64,000 bases of DNA from Flavobacterium sp. CYK-55 (GTDB taxonomy: Bacteria > Bacteroidota > Bacteroidia > Flavobacteriales > Flavobacteriaceae): NCBI RefSeq assembly GCF_018413465.1, contig NZ_JAHCDK010000002.1:124001-188000 (forward strand), read 5' to 3'. Position numbers and translations under genes: made by a program. This document shows, piece after piece, positions 16,223-25,148 of the stretch (its first letter is position 1; each line of letters begins with the position of its first letter). The notes under the pieces were generated by a model. It was given only the letters and a program-made list of their open reading frames with translations. It did not search any database and had not been told where the DNA came from.

Positions 16223-17419
16223 TTACTTTTTTAGATTCGGTAAGAAATAGCAAATCACCCCAATGATTGGCAAGAAGGAGCAAACAAAATAGACGTATTG
16301 CACCGAGGTGTGATCGGCCAGCAAACCAATGAGTGCCGAGCCTAAAGCGCCCATTCCAAAGGCAAATCCGTAGAAAAGCCCCGAAATCATACCGAGTTTT
16401 TTGGGAATCAATTCTTGCGCATACACCAAAATAGCCGGAAAGGCCGATGAGATGATGATGCCGATGACCACCATGAGCACATCGGTCCAGAACAGATTGA
16501 CATACGGAAGCAGTAAAGCAAAAGGCGTGGCTCCAAAAACCGAAAACCAAATCACGTATTTGCGCCCGAATTTATCGCCGAGCGGACCGCCCAAAATGGT
16601 TCCGATGGCATAGGCAATCAGATAGATAAACATGTGAAACTGGGCTTGCTTGATGCTGAGATGGAATTTATCGATCAAGTAAAAAGTGTAATAAGTTGAC
16701 AAACAAGCCGAATAGAAAAACTTTGAAAAAATGACGATGAGCAAAATGGCAATGCTGCGGTTGACTACCTTTTGGGATAAATGATGCGGCTGAAAAACCA
16801 GGGCACTTTTGGCGGTGCGCATGAGCAAATGATCGCGGTACCAAAACGCAATTTTGCTGATGATGCCGAGCGCAATGGTAGCGGCCAACACAAACCAAAG
16901 AATGTATTTTTGGCTGTTGGGCACCACGATGAGCGCTACCAAAAGCGGTCCGAGTGCGGTTCCGAAATTGCCGCCGACTTGAAAAATCGATTGGGCCAAA
17001 CCGCGTTTTCCGCCTGAGGCCATATTAGAAATGCGCGCAGATTCAGGGTGAAAAATGGCCGAACCGGTTCCGATGAGGCAAACCGAAAGCAATATCCAGT
17101 AAAAACTGTTGGCAATCGACAAAACCACAATACCGAGCAATGAAAAGAACATGCCGTAGATTTGCGAAAAAGGCTTGGGATATTTATCAGTATAATAACC
17201 TACAAACGGCTGAAACAGCGATGCGGTGAGCTGAAAAGCAAACGTAATGAGCCCGATTTGTGAGAAACTCAAATGGTAATTTTCTTTGAGAATCGGATAT
17301 ACCGACGGAATAATCGACTGAATTAAATCGTTGAGCAAATGCGCAAAACTGATCGAAAACAAAATCGAATAAGCGGTTTTTTGAATCGGCGGATGGATGG
17401 GTTCGGTTCGGGATTTCAT
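16223..17419 (-). CDS. MFS transporter, Fsr (fosmidomycin resistance)-like
   Basis: A 398-residue, 12-helix major facilitator protein. The N-terminus SISFAHLLNDLIQSIIPSVYP and the loop TGSAIFHPESAR are characteristic of Fsr-type exporters, as is SIFQVGGNFGTALGPLL. The family exports fosmidomycin and other hydrophilic drugs; the natural substrate here is unknown. It starts 3 nt after the stop of the AEC transporter gene, so both are probably translated from one mRNA. Confidence 0.88.
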   Translation of the reverse strand: MKSRTEPIHPPIQKTAYSILFSISFAHLLNDLIQSIIPSVYPILKENYHLSFSQIGLITFAFQLTASLFQPFVGYYTDKYPKPFSQIYGMFFSLLGIVVLSIANSFYWILLSVCLIGTGSAIFHPESARISNMASGGKRGLAQSIFQVGGNFGTALGPLLVALIVVPNSQKYILWFVLAATIALGIISKIAFWYRDHLLMRTAKSALVFQPHHLSQKVVNRSIAILLIVIFSKFFYSACLSTYYTFYLIDKFHLSIKQAQFHMFIYLIAYAIGTILGGPLGDKFGRKYVIWFSVFGATPFALLLPYVNLFWTDVLMVVIGIIISSAFPAILVYAQELIPKKLGMISGLFYGFAFGMGALGSALIGLLADHTSVQYVYFVCSFLPIIGVICYFLPNLKK

Positions 17420-17422
17420 CGA

Positions 17423-18334
17423 TTAAAACCAATTGAGGATATAATACCAAATGGGCAAAGTCAACAATGAAAGCGGAATGCCCACGCCTACCATCATATT
17501 GCTCAATTTGGGTTTGAGTCCGTAGGAAGATGAGAGAATGGTTCCGGTAATCATCGGTGCCATGGCGGCTTCCATGATAGAAACATCTACCGCTAAACCT
17601 TCGGCTTTTAGGATCACTTTATACAAAACAAAAAACAGCAAAGGCGTCAGGATGAGTTTAAAAAACAAACCAAAACGCAAAAACTGCCAATGCTGACTGT
17701 TGCGATCAATTTTGAGTTGTAAGCCAACCGATAAAAGCGCAATGGGCGTAACGGTGTTGCCGAGTTTTTGAAAAACTGATTGTAGATCCGGGATAAAATC
17801 GTACCCCAAAGCATTGAGCGTACAAGCCGTTAAAAAGGCCACAAACGGCGGAAAAAGCAATATTTTTTGAGCGATTACTTTGGGTTCGGCCTTGCCTTTT
17901 GAAAACAATGAAGCGGTGATGACACCCAAAGTAGCCATGACTACGAATGATCCGGGTTGATCAACCACGATGGCAGTTTTGAGACCTTCTTCGCCATACA
18001 AAGCCTGAATGACCGGAAAACCTACAAACGAAGTGTTGCCCAAACCGGCCGTAATGGTCAAGCAACCGATGAGTTTGTTAGACCAACCCATTCTTTTGCC
18101 AATGCTGTAAAAGAAAACGAATGAAAACAAATAACCCACCCAAGCAATGCCGAGCGGATACAACAATTCAGGGCTTAGTTTGATTTTTGGGATGTAAAAC
18201 AGCGCCAATGCGGGCAATGAAACGTGAATGACAAACTGATTGAGCGTGAGGTGCGGATTTTTAGGGAACGATTTGACATATTGCAAACCAACACCCAAAG
18301 CCAAACACAAGAACAACATGATGATACTATCCAT
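17423..18334 (-). CDS. AEC family transporter (auxin efflux carrier fold)
   Basis: A 303-residue membrane protein starting MDSIIMLFLCLALG; an in-frame upstream start at 18397 would add a non-membrane, Cys-rich stretch and is rejected. About ten hydrophobic segments are arranged as two five-helix repeats, with VSLPALALFYIPK in the first and a Pro/Gly-rich LLSVGLQLK segment in the second. Family members move organic acids such as malate or malonate, or other anions. The partner MFS gene follows immediately. Confidence 0.85.
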   Translation of the reverse strand: MDSIIMLFLCLALGVGLQYVKSFPKNPHLTLNQFVIHVSLPALALFYIPKIKLSPELLYPLGIAWVGYLFSFVFFYSIGKRMGWSNKLIGCLTITAGLGNTSFVGFPVIQALYGEEGLKTAIVVDQPGSFVVMATLGVITASLFSKGKAEPKVIAQKILLFPPFVAFLTACTLNALGYDFIPDLQSVFQKLGNTVTPIALLSVGLQLKIDRNSQHWQFLRFGLFFKLILTPLLFFVLYKVILKAEGLAVDVSIMEAAMAPMITGTILSSSYGLKPKLSNMMVGVGIPLSLLTLPIWYYILNWF

Positions 18335-18477
18335 GTCGGTAGTAATTTTTTTGCAAAGGAACGGCAAAAATCGATAATAACAAGCCGGTAAATGCAAAAG
18401 CTATCCTAAAAAAATCGGCGTTTTCATGCTTGAGATGACCCGGATTTTTTGCTACTTTTACCTCAAAGACGCATCGT

Positions 18478-19566
18478 TTGGAAAAACAACCGCACAAAGC
18501 TTCGGCATTACACGAAAAAGACGGCATTTCGCCACCGGAAATCATCAGTCCGCAGGCAGTGCACAATATTCGTACGTTTAGAAAAAAACAACCCTCAGCC
18601 GAGGAACTCATTCAGGGCATTTTGAAAGGTGAAATCAGCGCGTTGAGCCGTGCCATTACGATGGTTGAGAGCACACAACCTGATCATTTAGAACGAGCCA
18701 ACCAAATCATTGCGGCTTGTTTGCCCTATGCTGAGAAATCACTTCGGATAGGAATTACCGGTGTTCCGGGCGTGGGCAAAAGCACTTTTATTGAAGCCTT
18801 CGGGAATTACCTCACCGAGCAAGGAAAAAAAGTAGCTGTGTTGGCGGTTGATCCGAGCAGTTCTATTTCACACGGCAGTATTCTGGGCGATAAAACGCGT
18901 ATGGAATCACTGGTGAAAAATCCGAAAGCATACATCAGACCTTCGGCTTCAGGTGATACTTTGGGCGGTGTAGCCCGCAAAACCCGTGAAACCATTACTT
19001 TGTGTGAAGCCGCCGGATTTGATACGATTATTATTGAAACCGTGGGTGTTGGGCAAAGCGAAACGGCGGTGCACAGCATGGTTGATTTTTTCTTGTTGCT
19101 CAAAATTGCCGGAGCCGGCGATGAACTTCAAGGCATTAAACGCGGTATTATGGAAATGGCCGATGCGATTGTGATTAATAAAGCCGATGGCGACAACATC
19201 AAAAAAGCGCGTTTGGCCAAAACCGAATTTGCGCGCGCTTTGCATTTGTTTCCGGCGCAAGCCTCGGGCTGGCAACCCAGCGTGCAAACCTGTAGCGCTC
19301 TAACCGGAGAAGGCATTGCCGAAACCTGGGAGACAATTCAAAAATTTGTACATCACACGCAAACCAACAAGAGTTTTACTGAAAAGCGCAGCAAACAAAA
19401 TCAATATTGGATGCTCGAAACCATTCAGGAACAACTCAAGAATCACTTTTTTGAAAATCCTGAAATCAAAAAACTGTTGGACCAAAATAAAGAAGCGGTA
19501 CAAACCGGTAAGTTATCGCCGTTTGTAGCCGCTCAGAGTTTGTTGGATAAATATTTTAAAATTTAA
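18478..19566 (+). CDS. meaB: Methylmalonyl-CoA mutase-associated GTPase MeaB (ArgK)
   Basis: A 362-residue G3E-family GTPase that gates cofactor loading of the B12-dependent methylmalonyl-CoA mutase. Walker A is GVPGVGKST, switch region VDPSSSISHGSILGDKTRM, Walker B IIIETVGVGQSE, base-recognition NKADGDN. The first in-frame ATG lies well inside the conserved region, and none exists between the upstream stop and 18478, so a TTG start at 18478 (giving EKQPHKASALHEKDG, a family-like N-terminus) is the best choice. The mutase genes are not in the window. It ends tail to tail with the next gene, overlapping by 4 nt. Confidence 0.92.
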   Translation: MEKQPHKASALHEKDGISPPEIISPQAVHNIRTFRKKQPSAEELIQGILKGEISALSRAITMVESTQPDHLERANQIIAACLPYAEKSLRIGITGVPGVGKSTFIEAFGNYLTEQGKKVAVLAVDPSSSISHGSILGDKTRMESLVKNPKAYIRPSASGDTLGGVARKTRETITLCEAAGFDTIIIETVGVGQSETAVHSMVDFFLLLKIAGAGDELQGIKRGIMEMADAIVINKADGDNIKKARLAKTEFARALHLFPAQASGWQPSVQTCSALTGEGIAETWETIQKFVHHTQTNKSFTEKRSKQNQYWMLETIQEQLKNHFFENPEIKKLLDQNKEAVQTGKLSPFVAAQSLLDKYFKI

Positions 19567-19790
19567 TCCTCATACCGCGCTACTTCGCGATCGTAAAAAG
19601 CATTGGCTTGCTCGATGAGGCCTTCCATTTCGGCGTTGAGTTCAGCCTCGTCTAAATCTTCGGCTTCTTCTAAAAACTCAACTTCATCATCTTTTAAATT
19701 GATGATAAAACGAGGATAATCAAGGTGAATGATAAAAATATCATCCGGAAAATCAGTATTGTCACCGAGTAAAAATTTAGGTAATTCCAT
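19563..19790 (-). CDS. Small acidic protein of unknown function
   Basis: A 75-residue protein, MELPKFLLGDNTDFPDDIF at its start, rich in Asp and Glu, with a C-terminal predicted helix or coiled coil (EDLDEAELNAEMEGLIEQAN). No membrane segment or signal is present. Conserved-looking short proteins of this type occur in Flavobacteriaceae without an assigned role. Its stop overlaps the meaB stop by 4 nt in the palindrome TTAA; its start is 34 nt from the MATE gene stop on the same strand, so it may follow that gene in one transcript. Confidence 0.75.
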   Translation of the reverse strand: MELPKFLLGDNTDFPDDIFIIHLDYPRFIINLKDDEVEFLEEAEDLDEAELNAEMEGLIEQANAFYDREVARYED

Positions 19791-19824
19791 GTTTTATAAA
19801 GTAATGAAGGCCAAAGCCTATGGT

Positions 19825-21204
19825 TTAAGATGCGTTTTGATCGCGCAAAGCACGTGTGAGTTTATCAAATCGAAGATACAAAAATAAAGCAGCAACCGTA
19901 AGGCCTGATAATAAACCAATCCAAATTCCGGTGGCTTTCAGTTCGGTGTAAATGCCTAAGTAAATTGAAATCGGAAAGCCCACCACCCAATAAGCCACAA
20001 AGGTAATATACATCGGAACCTTCACGTCTTGCAATCCGCGCAGCGCGCCCAAAACCACCACTTGCATTCCGTCTGAAATCTGAAAAAAAGCGGCCACAAT
20101 AAGCAACTGAGCCGCTATTGAAATAACTTCAGTGTTGTCAGCCAGCAAAGCCATTTCTTCCATATTCAAAAACAAATGCGGTAAAAAATTGTGCAAAAGC
20201 AAGAACAATGCGGCAAAAATAGTTTCCAGAATAATGGTCAGCAAAAAAATAGAACGCGCCACCACAATCAAGTTTTTATAATCGCCCAAACCTTTCTGAT
20301 TGCCCACGCGAATCATGGCCGTCACATTGAGTCCCATGGCAAACATAAAAGTCGTTGTGGCCAAGGTCAGCGCAATTTGGTTGGCCGCCTGACTGGTTTT
20401 GCCAATCGAACCCGAAAGCCAAATAGCAGCCGTAAACAAAGTCACTTCAAACAACATTTGCAAGGCCGACGGCAATCCGAGCGAGATGATTTTGCGCATG
20501 CCCGAACGCTGAATTCTAAGCCAACTAAACTCGGCAAAATACACTTTGAGTTGCTGGTTGTACTTCATTAAAAAATGCATAAAAACCACCATCATCACGC
20601 GTGAAATAACCGTTCCGAGCGCGGCTCCTACCACGCCCATTTTCGGAAAAATCCAAAAACCATAAATCAGAACATAATTAAAAAACACATGCACAATGTT
20701 GGTCAAAAAAATCGCATACATTGAGTATTTAGTGAGCGAAAGCCCGTCGGCAAATTGCTTATAACCCTGGTACATAATCACCGGAATCAGTGAAAAAGCC
20801 ACCCAATCAATATAAGGCGAGGCCATAGTCACCACGGCTTCGGGTTGATGCATCAAACGCATGAGCGGTTTGGCCAGTTCAATCATCCCAAAAAGCAAGA
20901 GACCGAGCACCGTACACAAAAACAAACCTTGATGAAAAGTAGCTCTGATTTTATCGGTGTTTTGCTCAGCATCAGCCTCGGCAATCAGCGGTGTCAAAGC
21001 GGTCGAGAAACCAATCCCCAACGACATCCCGATAAAAATAAAGCTATTGCCCAACGAAACCGCTGCCAATTCGGTCGGCCCTAAATTGCCCACCATAATG
21101 TTGTCGACAATTCCAATAAGCGTATGTCCAAGCATGCCGAGTACCACCGGATACGCCAGTTTGATGTTGGATGAAAATTCGCGGGTATATTGACTAAGAT
21201 GCAC
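19825..21204 (-). CDS. MATE family efflux transporter
   Basis: A 459-residue protein with 12 predicted helices in two six-helix bundles. The N-terminus has YPVVLGMLGHTLIGIVDNIMVG and ELAAVSLGNS, typical of NorM/DinF-type MATE exporters, which expel cationic drugs using Na+ or H+ gradients. GLPSALQMLFEVTLF marks the second bundle. The length is typical. A -7 box lies 20 nt upstream of the ATG. The substrate is not predictable. Confidence 0.92.
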   Translation of the reverse strand: MHLSQYTREFSSNIKLAYPVVLGMLGHTLIGIVDNIMVGNLGPTELAAVSLGNSFIFIGMSLGIGFSTALTPLIAEADAEQNTDKIRATFHQGLFLCTVLGLLLFGMIELAKPLMRLMHQPEAVVTMASPYIDWVAFSLIPVIMYQGYKQFADGLSLTKYSMYAIFLTNIVHVFFNYVLIYGFWIFPKMGVVGAALGTVISRVMMVVFMHFLMKYNQQLKVYFAEFSWLRIQRSGMRKIISLGLPSALQMLFEVTLFTAAIWLSGSIGKTSQAANQIALTLATTTFMFAMGLNVTAMIRVGNQKGLGDYKNLIVVARSIFLLTIILETIFAALFLLLHNFLPHLFLNMEEMALLADNTEVISIAAQLLIVAAFFQISDGMQVVVLGALRGLQDVKVPMYITFVAYWVVGFPISIYLGIYTELKATGIWIGLLSGLTVAALFLYLRFDKLTRALRDQNAS

Positions 21205-21223
21205 TGATTGATTTTTTGAGCCG

Positions 21224-21231
21224 CAAAAATA
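21224..21231 (-). promoter_or_regulatory. -7 box of the MATE gene
   Basis: TATTTTTG on the minus strand, 20 nt before the ATG at 21204. Confidence 0.5.
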
Positions 21232-21271
21232 GCGACTTCTTTTCGAAACTTCATTTTAAATATTAATTTTA

Positions 21272-21350
21272 GGCAGCTATTCCGGCTGTTTGCTGTAGCT
21301 TGCAGGTTGAACCCCAACCCGCAAGGCTGCCGCGTCCATCCGGGCTGGGC
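21272..21350 (-). ncRNA. Flavo-1-like structured element, copy G
   Basis: Minus strand: outer stem CAGC / GCTG, CCGGATGGACGCGG, inner stem CTTGCGGGTT / AACCTGCAAG with loop GGGGTTC, then CAGCAAACAGCCGG. The inner stem sequence is entirely different from copies B to E but still pairs. It lies between the divergent MATE and DUF6929-like genes. Confidence 0.7.
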
Positions 21351-21363
21351 ATTATCTTTCGCT

Positions 21364-22170
21364 ATGACACTAGAACCATTTTGCCAAATTTCCGGGCTCC
21401 GCGCCGCCTCCGGAATCGTCTTTACCCAAAACAGCTTGTTTCTGATTTCAGACAGCAGTCAATTTTTGTATCGCTTTGACCTTCAAAACCAAGTTTTAGA
21501 CAAAATTGCGCTGGGCACAAAAGCCGAAGAAAATCTGCCTAAAAAGCAAAAGCCCGATTTTGAAATCTTAACACAGCACAAAGGTGACTTGCATTTGTTC
21601 GGATCAGGTTCCAAAGCGCACCGAAATCAACAAGTTATGTATGCTGTAGATTCGGGTTTGTACCATACATACAATCGTTCAGCTTTGTATTATGAGTTGG
21701 CACAATTGGCGCAAATTCCTGAAGACGATCTCAATTTAGAAGGTGCTTTTTTCTACCAAGAGCAATGGTATTTTTGTCAGCGAGGCAACAGCAAAAGCCA
21801 GCAAAACGGTATCTTTATTTGCAGTCAAAACTTTGAGCCTTTGCGGTTTCAAGCCATTGAATTGCCCAAAATTCAAAAGGTTCAAGCCACTTTTACCGAT
21901 GCGGTTTTGGTAGATGATGCTGCTTATTTCTTGGCCGCCGCCGAAAGAACTGATTCTGCCTATCTTGACGGTGAAATTGCCGGAAGCCTCATCGGCAAAC
22001 TCAATCTCAAAACCTTCACCGTTGAATACACACATGAAATCTCCAAAAGCCAAAAATTTGAAGGTATTGGCTTGTATCAAAAATCAGCCGATAAAATTGA
22101 ATTCTTGTTGTGCGAAGACAATGACGCTGAAGTTTCAGAATCTGTAATTTACAAACTCACTTTAGATTAA
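21364..22170 (+). CDS. DUF6929-like protein
   Basis: A 268-residue soluble protein starting MTLEPFCQISGL; the longer frame from 21307 begins inside the Flavo-1-like element and is rejected. It shows repeated beta-strand patterns (ASGIVFTQNSLFLISDSSQFLY, then LHLFGSGSKAHRNQQ and LNLEGAFFYQEQWYF), as in six-bladed propeller proteins that wrap a small ligand. No signal peptide is present. The DUF6929 assignment is from memory of similar Bacteroidota proteins and is moderate. The stop abuts the convergent ABC-F gene in TAATTA. Confidence 0.6.
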   Translation: MTLEPFCQISGLRAASGIVFTQNSLFLISDSSQFLYRFDLQNQVLDKIALGTKAEENLPKKQKPDFEILTQHKGDLHLFGSGSKAHRNQQVMYAVDSGLYHTYNRSALYYELAQLAQIPEDDLNLEGAFFYQEQWYFCQRGNSKSQQNGIFICSQNFEPLRFQAIELPKIQKVQATFTDAVLVDDAAYFLAAAERTDSAYLDGEIAGSLIGKLNLKTFTVEYTHEISKSQKFEGIGLYQKSADKIEFLLCEDNDAEVSESVIYKLTLD

Positions 22171-23805
22171 TTACTGCTCAATCTCGCGCAGATTTTCCAT
22201 TTTTTTGAACTCAAGAAAACCTTTGATGTCTTCAAAATGTTCGCGTACGCGTTTGTGACCGAATTCAAAAACTTTGGTAACCAATCCGTCTAAGAAATCA
22301 CGGTCGTGCGATACCAAAATGAGCGTTCCGTCAAAATCGCGCAAAGCATCTTTGATGATGTCTTTGGTTTTCATGTCTAAGTGATTTGTTGGCTCATCGA
22401 GAATGAGCACATTGACCGGTTCGAGCAACAATTTAATCATGGCCAAACGCGTTTTTTCGCCGCCCGAAAGTACTTTTACTTTTTTGGTTGTATCATCGCC
22501 CGAAAACATAAAAGCGCCGAGTAAATTTTTGATTTGTGTGCGAATATCGCCCACGGCAATGGTATCAATGGTTTCAAAAACGGTCATTTCACCGTCTAAC
22601 AATGCCGCTTGATTTTGCGCAAAATAACCAATTTGAGCGTTGTGTCCGATTTCAAGTTTTCCGCCATCCACCTCAATTTCTTTCATGATGGCTTTGATCA
22701 TGGTTGATTTTCCTTCGCCGTTTTTACCTACAAAAGCTACTTTCTGGCCGCGTTCAATAACCATGTTGGCATCTTTAAAAACCACATGATCGCCATACGT
22801 TTTTGACAAATGCTCCACCACAACCGGATATTGTCCGCTGCGCGGTGACGGCGGAAATTTCAAACGCAAAGCCGAAGTATCTACCTCATCAACCTCAACC
22901 AAAACGAGTTTTTCTAACATGCGCACACGCGATTGCACTTGTTCGGTTTTTGAGAAAGTTCCGCGGAAACGCTCAATAAAAGCTTGGTTATCGGCAATAA
23001 ATTTTTGTTGCTCATCATAGGCTTTTTGCTGATGCACCCGACGATCTTTTCTGAGCTCTAAATAATGTGAATATTTGGCTTTGTAATCATAAATACGACC
23101 CATGGTTACCTCAATGGTTCGGTTGGTAATATTGTCCACAAAAGCGCGGTCGTGCGAAATCACCATCACAGCTTTGGCTTGATTGATCAAGAAATCTTCG
23201 AGCCATTGAATACTGTCCATATCGAGGTGATTGGTAGGCTCATCGAGTAAAATCAAATCAGGTTTTTTGAGCAAGATTTTGGCCAATTCAATACGCATAC
23301 GCCATCCGCCGGAAAACTCAGAAGTCAATCGGTTAAAATCTTCGCGCTCAAAACCCAAACCTTTGAGCACCTTCTCTACTTCGGCTTCATAGTTAACTTC
23401 TTCAATAGAATAGTACTTTTCGCTGAGTTCAGAAACGCGCTCAATGAGTTTCATATAATCATCGCTTTCGTAATCAGTGCGAATGGTGAGTTGTTCATTG
23501 ATCTGGTCAATTTCGGCCTTCATTTTAAAAACCTCGGCAAATGCTTTTGAGGTTTCTTCCATAACGGTACAATCATCTGCGGTGAGCAAATGTTGCGGCA
23601 AATAAGCAATCACAGCTTCTTTGGGCGCTGAAACGGCTCCGCGTGTGGGTTTGTTTTGGCCGGCTACAATTTTGAGCAAAGTAGATTTTCCGGCGCCATT
23701 TTTACCCATGAGCGCTATTTTATCGGTTTCGTTGATGGCAAAAGTTACCTCGCTAAACAAAGTGGTGCCGCCAAATTCAACGGCTATGTCATTTACTGTA
23801 ATCAT
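22171..23805 (-). CDS. ABC-F family ATPase
   Basis: A 544-residue duplicated ABC ATPase without membrane domains. The ATG at 23805 (MITVNDIAVEFGG) is preferred because a -7 box lies at 23834-23841, downstream of the alternative start at 23868. Walker A: GKNGAGKST and GKNGEGKST; signatures: FSGGWRMRIELA and LSGGEKTRLAMI; both Walker B regions end in LDEPTNHLDM. The linker (about 240-320) is Arg/Lys/Gln-rich, as in ribosome-acting YbiT-like members. It lacks the C-terminal coiled coil of the Uup-like paralogue at 4.9 kb. Confidence 0.92.
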   Translation of the reverse strand: MITVNDIAVEFGGTTLFSEVTFAINETDKIALMGKNGAGKSTLLKIVAGQNKPTRGAVSAPKEAVIAYLPQHLLTADDCTVMEETSKAFAEVFKMKAEIDQINEQLTIRTDYESDDYMKLIERVSELSEKYYSIEEVNYEAEVEKVLKGLGFEREDFNRLTSEFSGGWRMRIELAKILLKKPDLILLDEPTNHLDMDSIQWLEDFLINQAKAVMVISHDRAFVDNITNRTIEVTMGRIYDYKAKYSHYLELRKDRRVHQQKAYDEQQKFIADNQAFIERFRGTFSKTEQVQSRVRMLEKLVLVEVDEVDTSALRLKFPPSPRSGQYPVVVEHLSKTYGDHVVFKDANMVIERGQKVAFVGKNGEGKSTMIKAIMKEIEVDGGKLEIGHNAQIGYFAQNQAALLDGEMTVFETIDTIAVGDIRTQIKNLLGAFMFSGDDTTKKVKVLSGGEKTRLAMIKLLLEPVNVLILDEPTNHLDMKTKDIIKDALRDFDGTLILVSHDRDFLDGLVTKVFEFGHKRVREHFEDIKGFLEFKKMENLREIEQ

Positions 23806-23833
23806 ATCAGAATATGCTGCGTTTTTGAAGCGG

Positions 23834-23841
23834 CAAATATA
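23834..23841 (-). promoter_or_regulatory. -7 box of the second ABC-F gene
   Basis: TATATTTG on the minus strand, 28 nt before the ATG at 23805. It excludes the longer N-terminus. Confidence 0.55.
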
Positions 23842-23912
23842 ACTGAAATTAACCACGATTATCATCACAGATAATCTGAAAAAACTATATTTGAAAAACT
23901 AATTTTTAAGCC

Positions 23913-25148
23913 ATGAAAAATATTACTTATGCTTTTGTTCTTTTGTTTGGATTGATTGTAAACGCTCAAATCAAATTTGAAAAAGGTTATTATATCAACA
24001 ATAACAAGCAACGTGTAGAAGGCTACATCAAAGACCAAGATTGGAAAAACAATCCCTCTGATTTTGAATTCAAAACAAATTTAAACGAAACACAAAGCCA
24101 ACAAATTCAACTTTTTGAAGCTCTTGAATTTGGTATCGAAGGTGTAAGTACCTACAGAAGATTTGAGGTTAAAATTGAAAAGACGGTTGCAGATTCAAAC
24201 TTTTTGAACTCAGAATCAGAACCTCAATGGAGCCAAGAAACTTTATTTTTAAAGGTAATTTCTGAAGGTTCGGCTACCTTATATCAATACAAAAAAGCCA
24301 ATTTGCAAAAATTCTTTTTTCAATTAAAAAACGAGCCTGTACAACAATTGGTTTGGATAAAATACATCGATACTGAAAACCAACAAATTAAATCTAACAG
24401 CCAGTATAAACGACAATTATTTGCACAAGTAAACTGCGGTATGGATATGCCTTATTTTGATAAAATAGGATATTCAAAAAGTGATTTAGTAAAGCATTTC
24501 GAACAATACAATGTTTGTAAAGGTGATGTGATCAAAGTAGTTGAAAAAACTACGAAGGGTTCATTTCACCTCAAATCGGCCTTAGGAGTTTTTTTGACCA
24601 AGCTATCAATTGCCGATATCAATAATTACAAAAATTTGGGCACTGATATCAGTGGTAAGTTAGTACCATCAATAGGTTTTGAAGCCGAGTATATATTGCC
24701 CTTCAACAAAAATAAATGGAGTTTATTTATACATCCAAACTACCAGAAGTACAGTGTGCAGAAAAGTTATGAAAAAGCCAATTTAATCTCGAGTATTGAT
24801 CCAACTGTTCAGTACGAACTTGAAGCAGATTACAGTTTTATTGAGTTACCTATCGGATTGCGACATTATATGTTTTTGAATTCAAATTCTAAAATTTTCT
24901 TGGATGCAATGATCAACTTAAATTTCACTACCGCTGGAAATATGGTTTTTTACCGCGAGGACTCAAAAATTGACGACTTAGAAATTAGCGCTCCATCTGG
25001 CTATGCAGTTGGTTTGGGTTATAACTACAAAAATATTGGCTCAATTGAACTTAGGTATAATTTAGTGCGAAATATTTTAGCTAATTATAATCAATGGGAA
25101 GCCAATTACAGCAGTGTTGGTATTATTGCTACTTATTCGCTTTTTTAA
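23913..25148 (+). CDS. Secreted or outer-membrane protein of unknown function, beta-barrel-like C-terminus
   Basis: A 411-residue protein with a signal peptide (MKNITYAFVLLFGLIVNAQ). The first half has alternating strands with polar and Gln-rich loops. The second half (about 215-411) contains repeated amphipathic strand pairs with Gly and aromatic residues (SALGVFLTKLS, GLRHYMFLNSNSKIFLDAMIN, AVGLGYNYKNIGSIELRYNLV), as in small outer-membrane barrels of the PorT/OmpA-like type. It ends at the barrel-like strand SVGIIATYSLF. No specific family is recognised. Lower GC than its neighbours. Confidence 0.65.
   Translation: MKNITYAFVLLFGLIVNAQIKFEKGYYINNNKQRVEGYIKDQDWKNNPSDFEFKTNLNETQSQQIQLFEALEFGIEGVSTYRRFEVKIEKTVADSNFLNSESEPQWSQETLFLKVISEGSATLYQYKKANLQKFFFQLKNEPVQQLVWIKYIDTENQQIKSNSQYKRQLFAQVNCGMDMPYFDKIGYSKSDLVKHFEQYNVCKGDVIKVVEKTTKGSFHLKSALGVFLTKLSIADINNYKNLGTDISGKLVPSIGFEAEYILPFNKNKWSLFIHPNYQKYSVQKSYEKANLISSIDPTVQYELEADYSFIELPIGLRHYMFLNSNSKIFLDAMINLNFTTAGNMVFYREDSKIDDLEISAPSGYAVGLGYNYKNIGSIELRYNLVRNILANYNQWEANYSSVGIIATYSLF

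Noticed and set aside
21307..21363. N-terminal extension of the DUF6929-like protein
   Set aside because: The extra 19 codons lie within Flavo-1-like copy G; the ATG at 21364 gives a sensible N-terminus.
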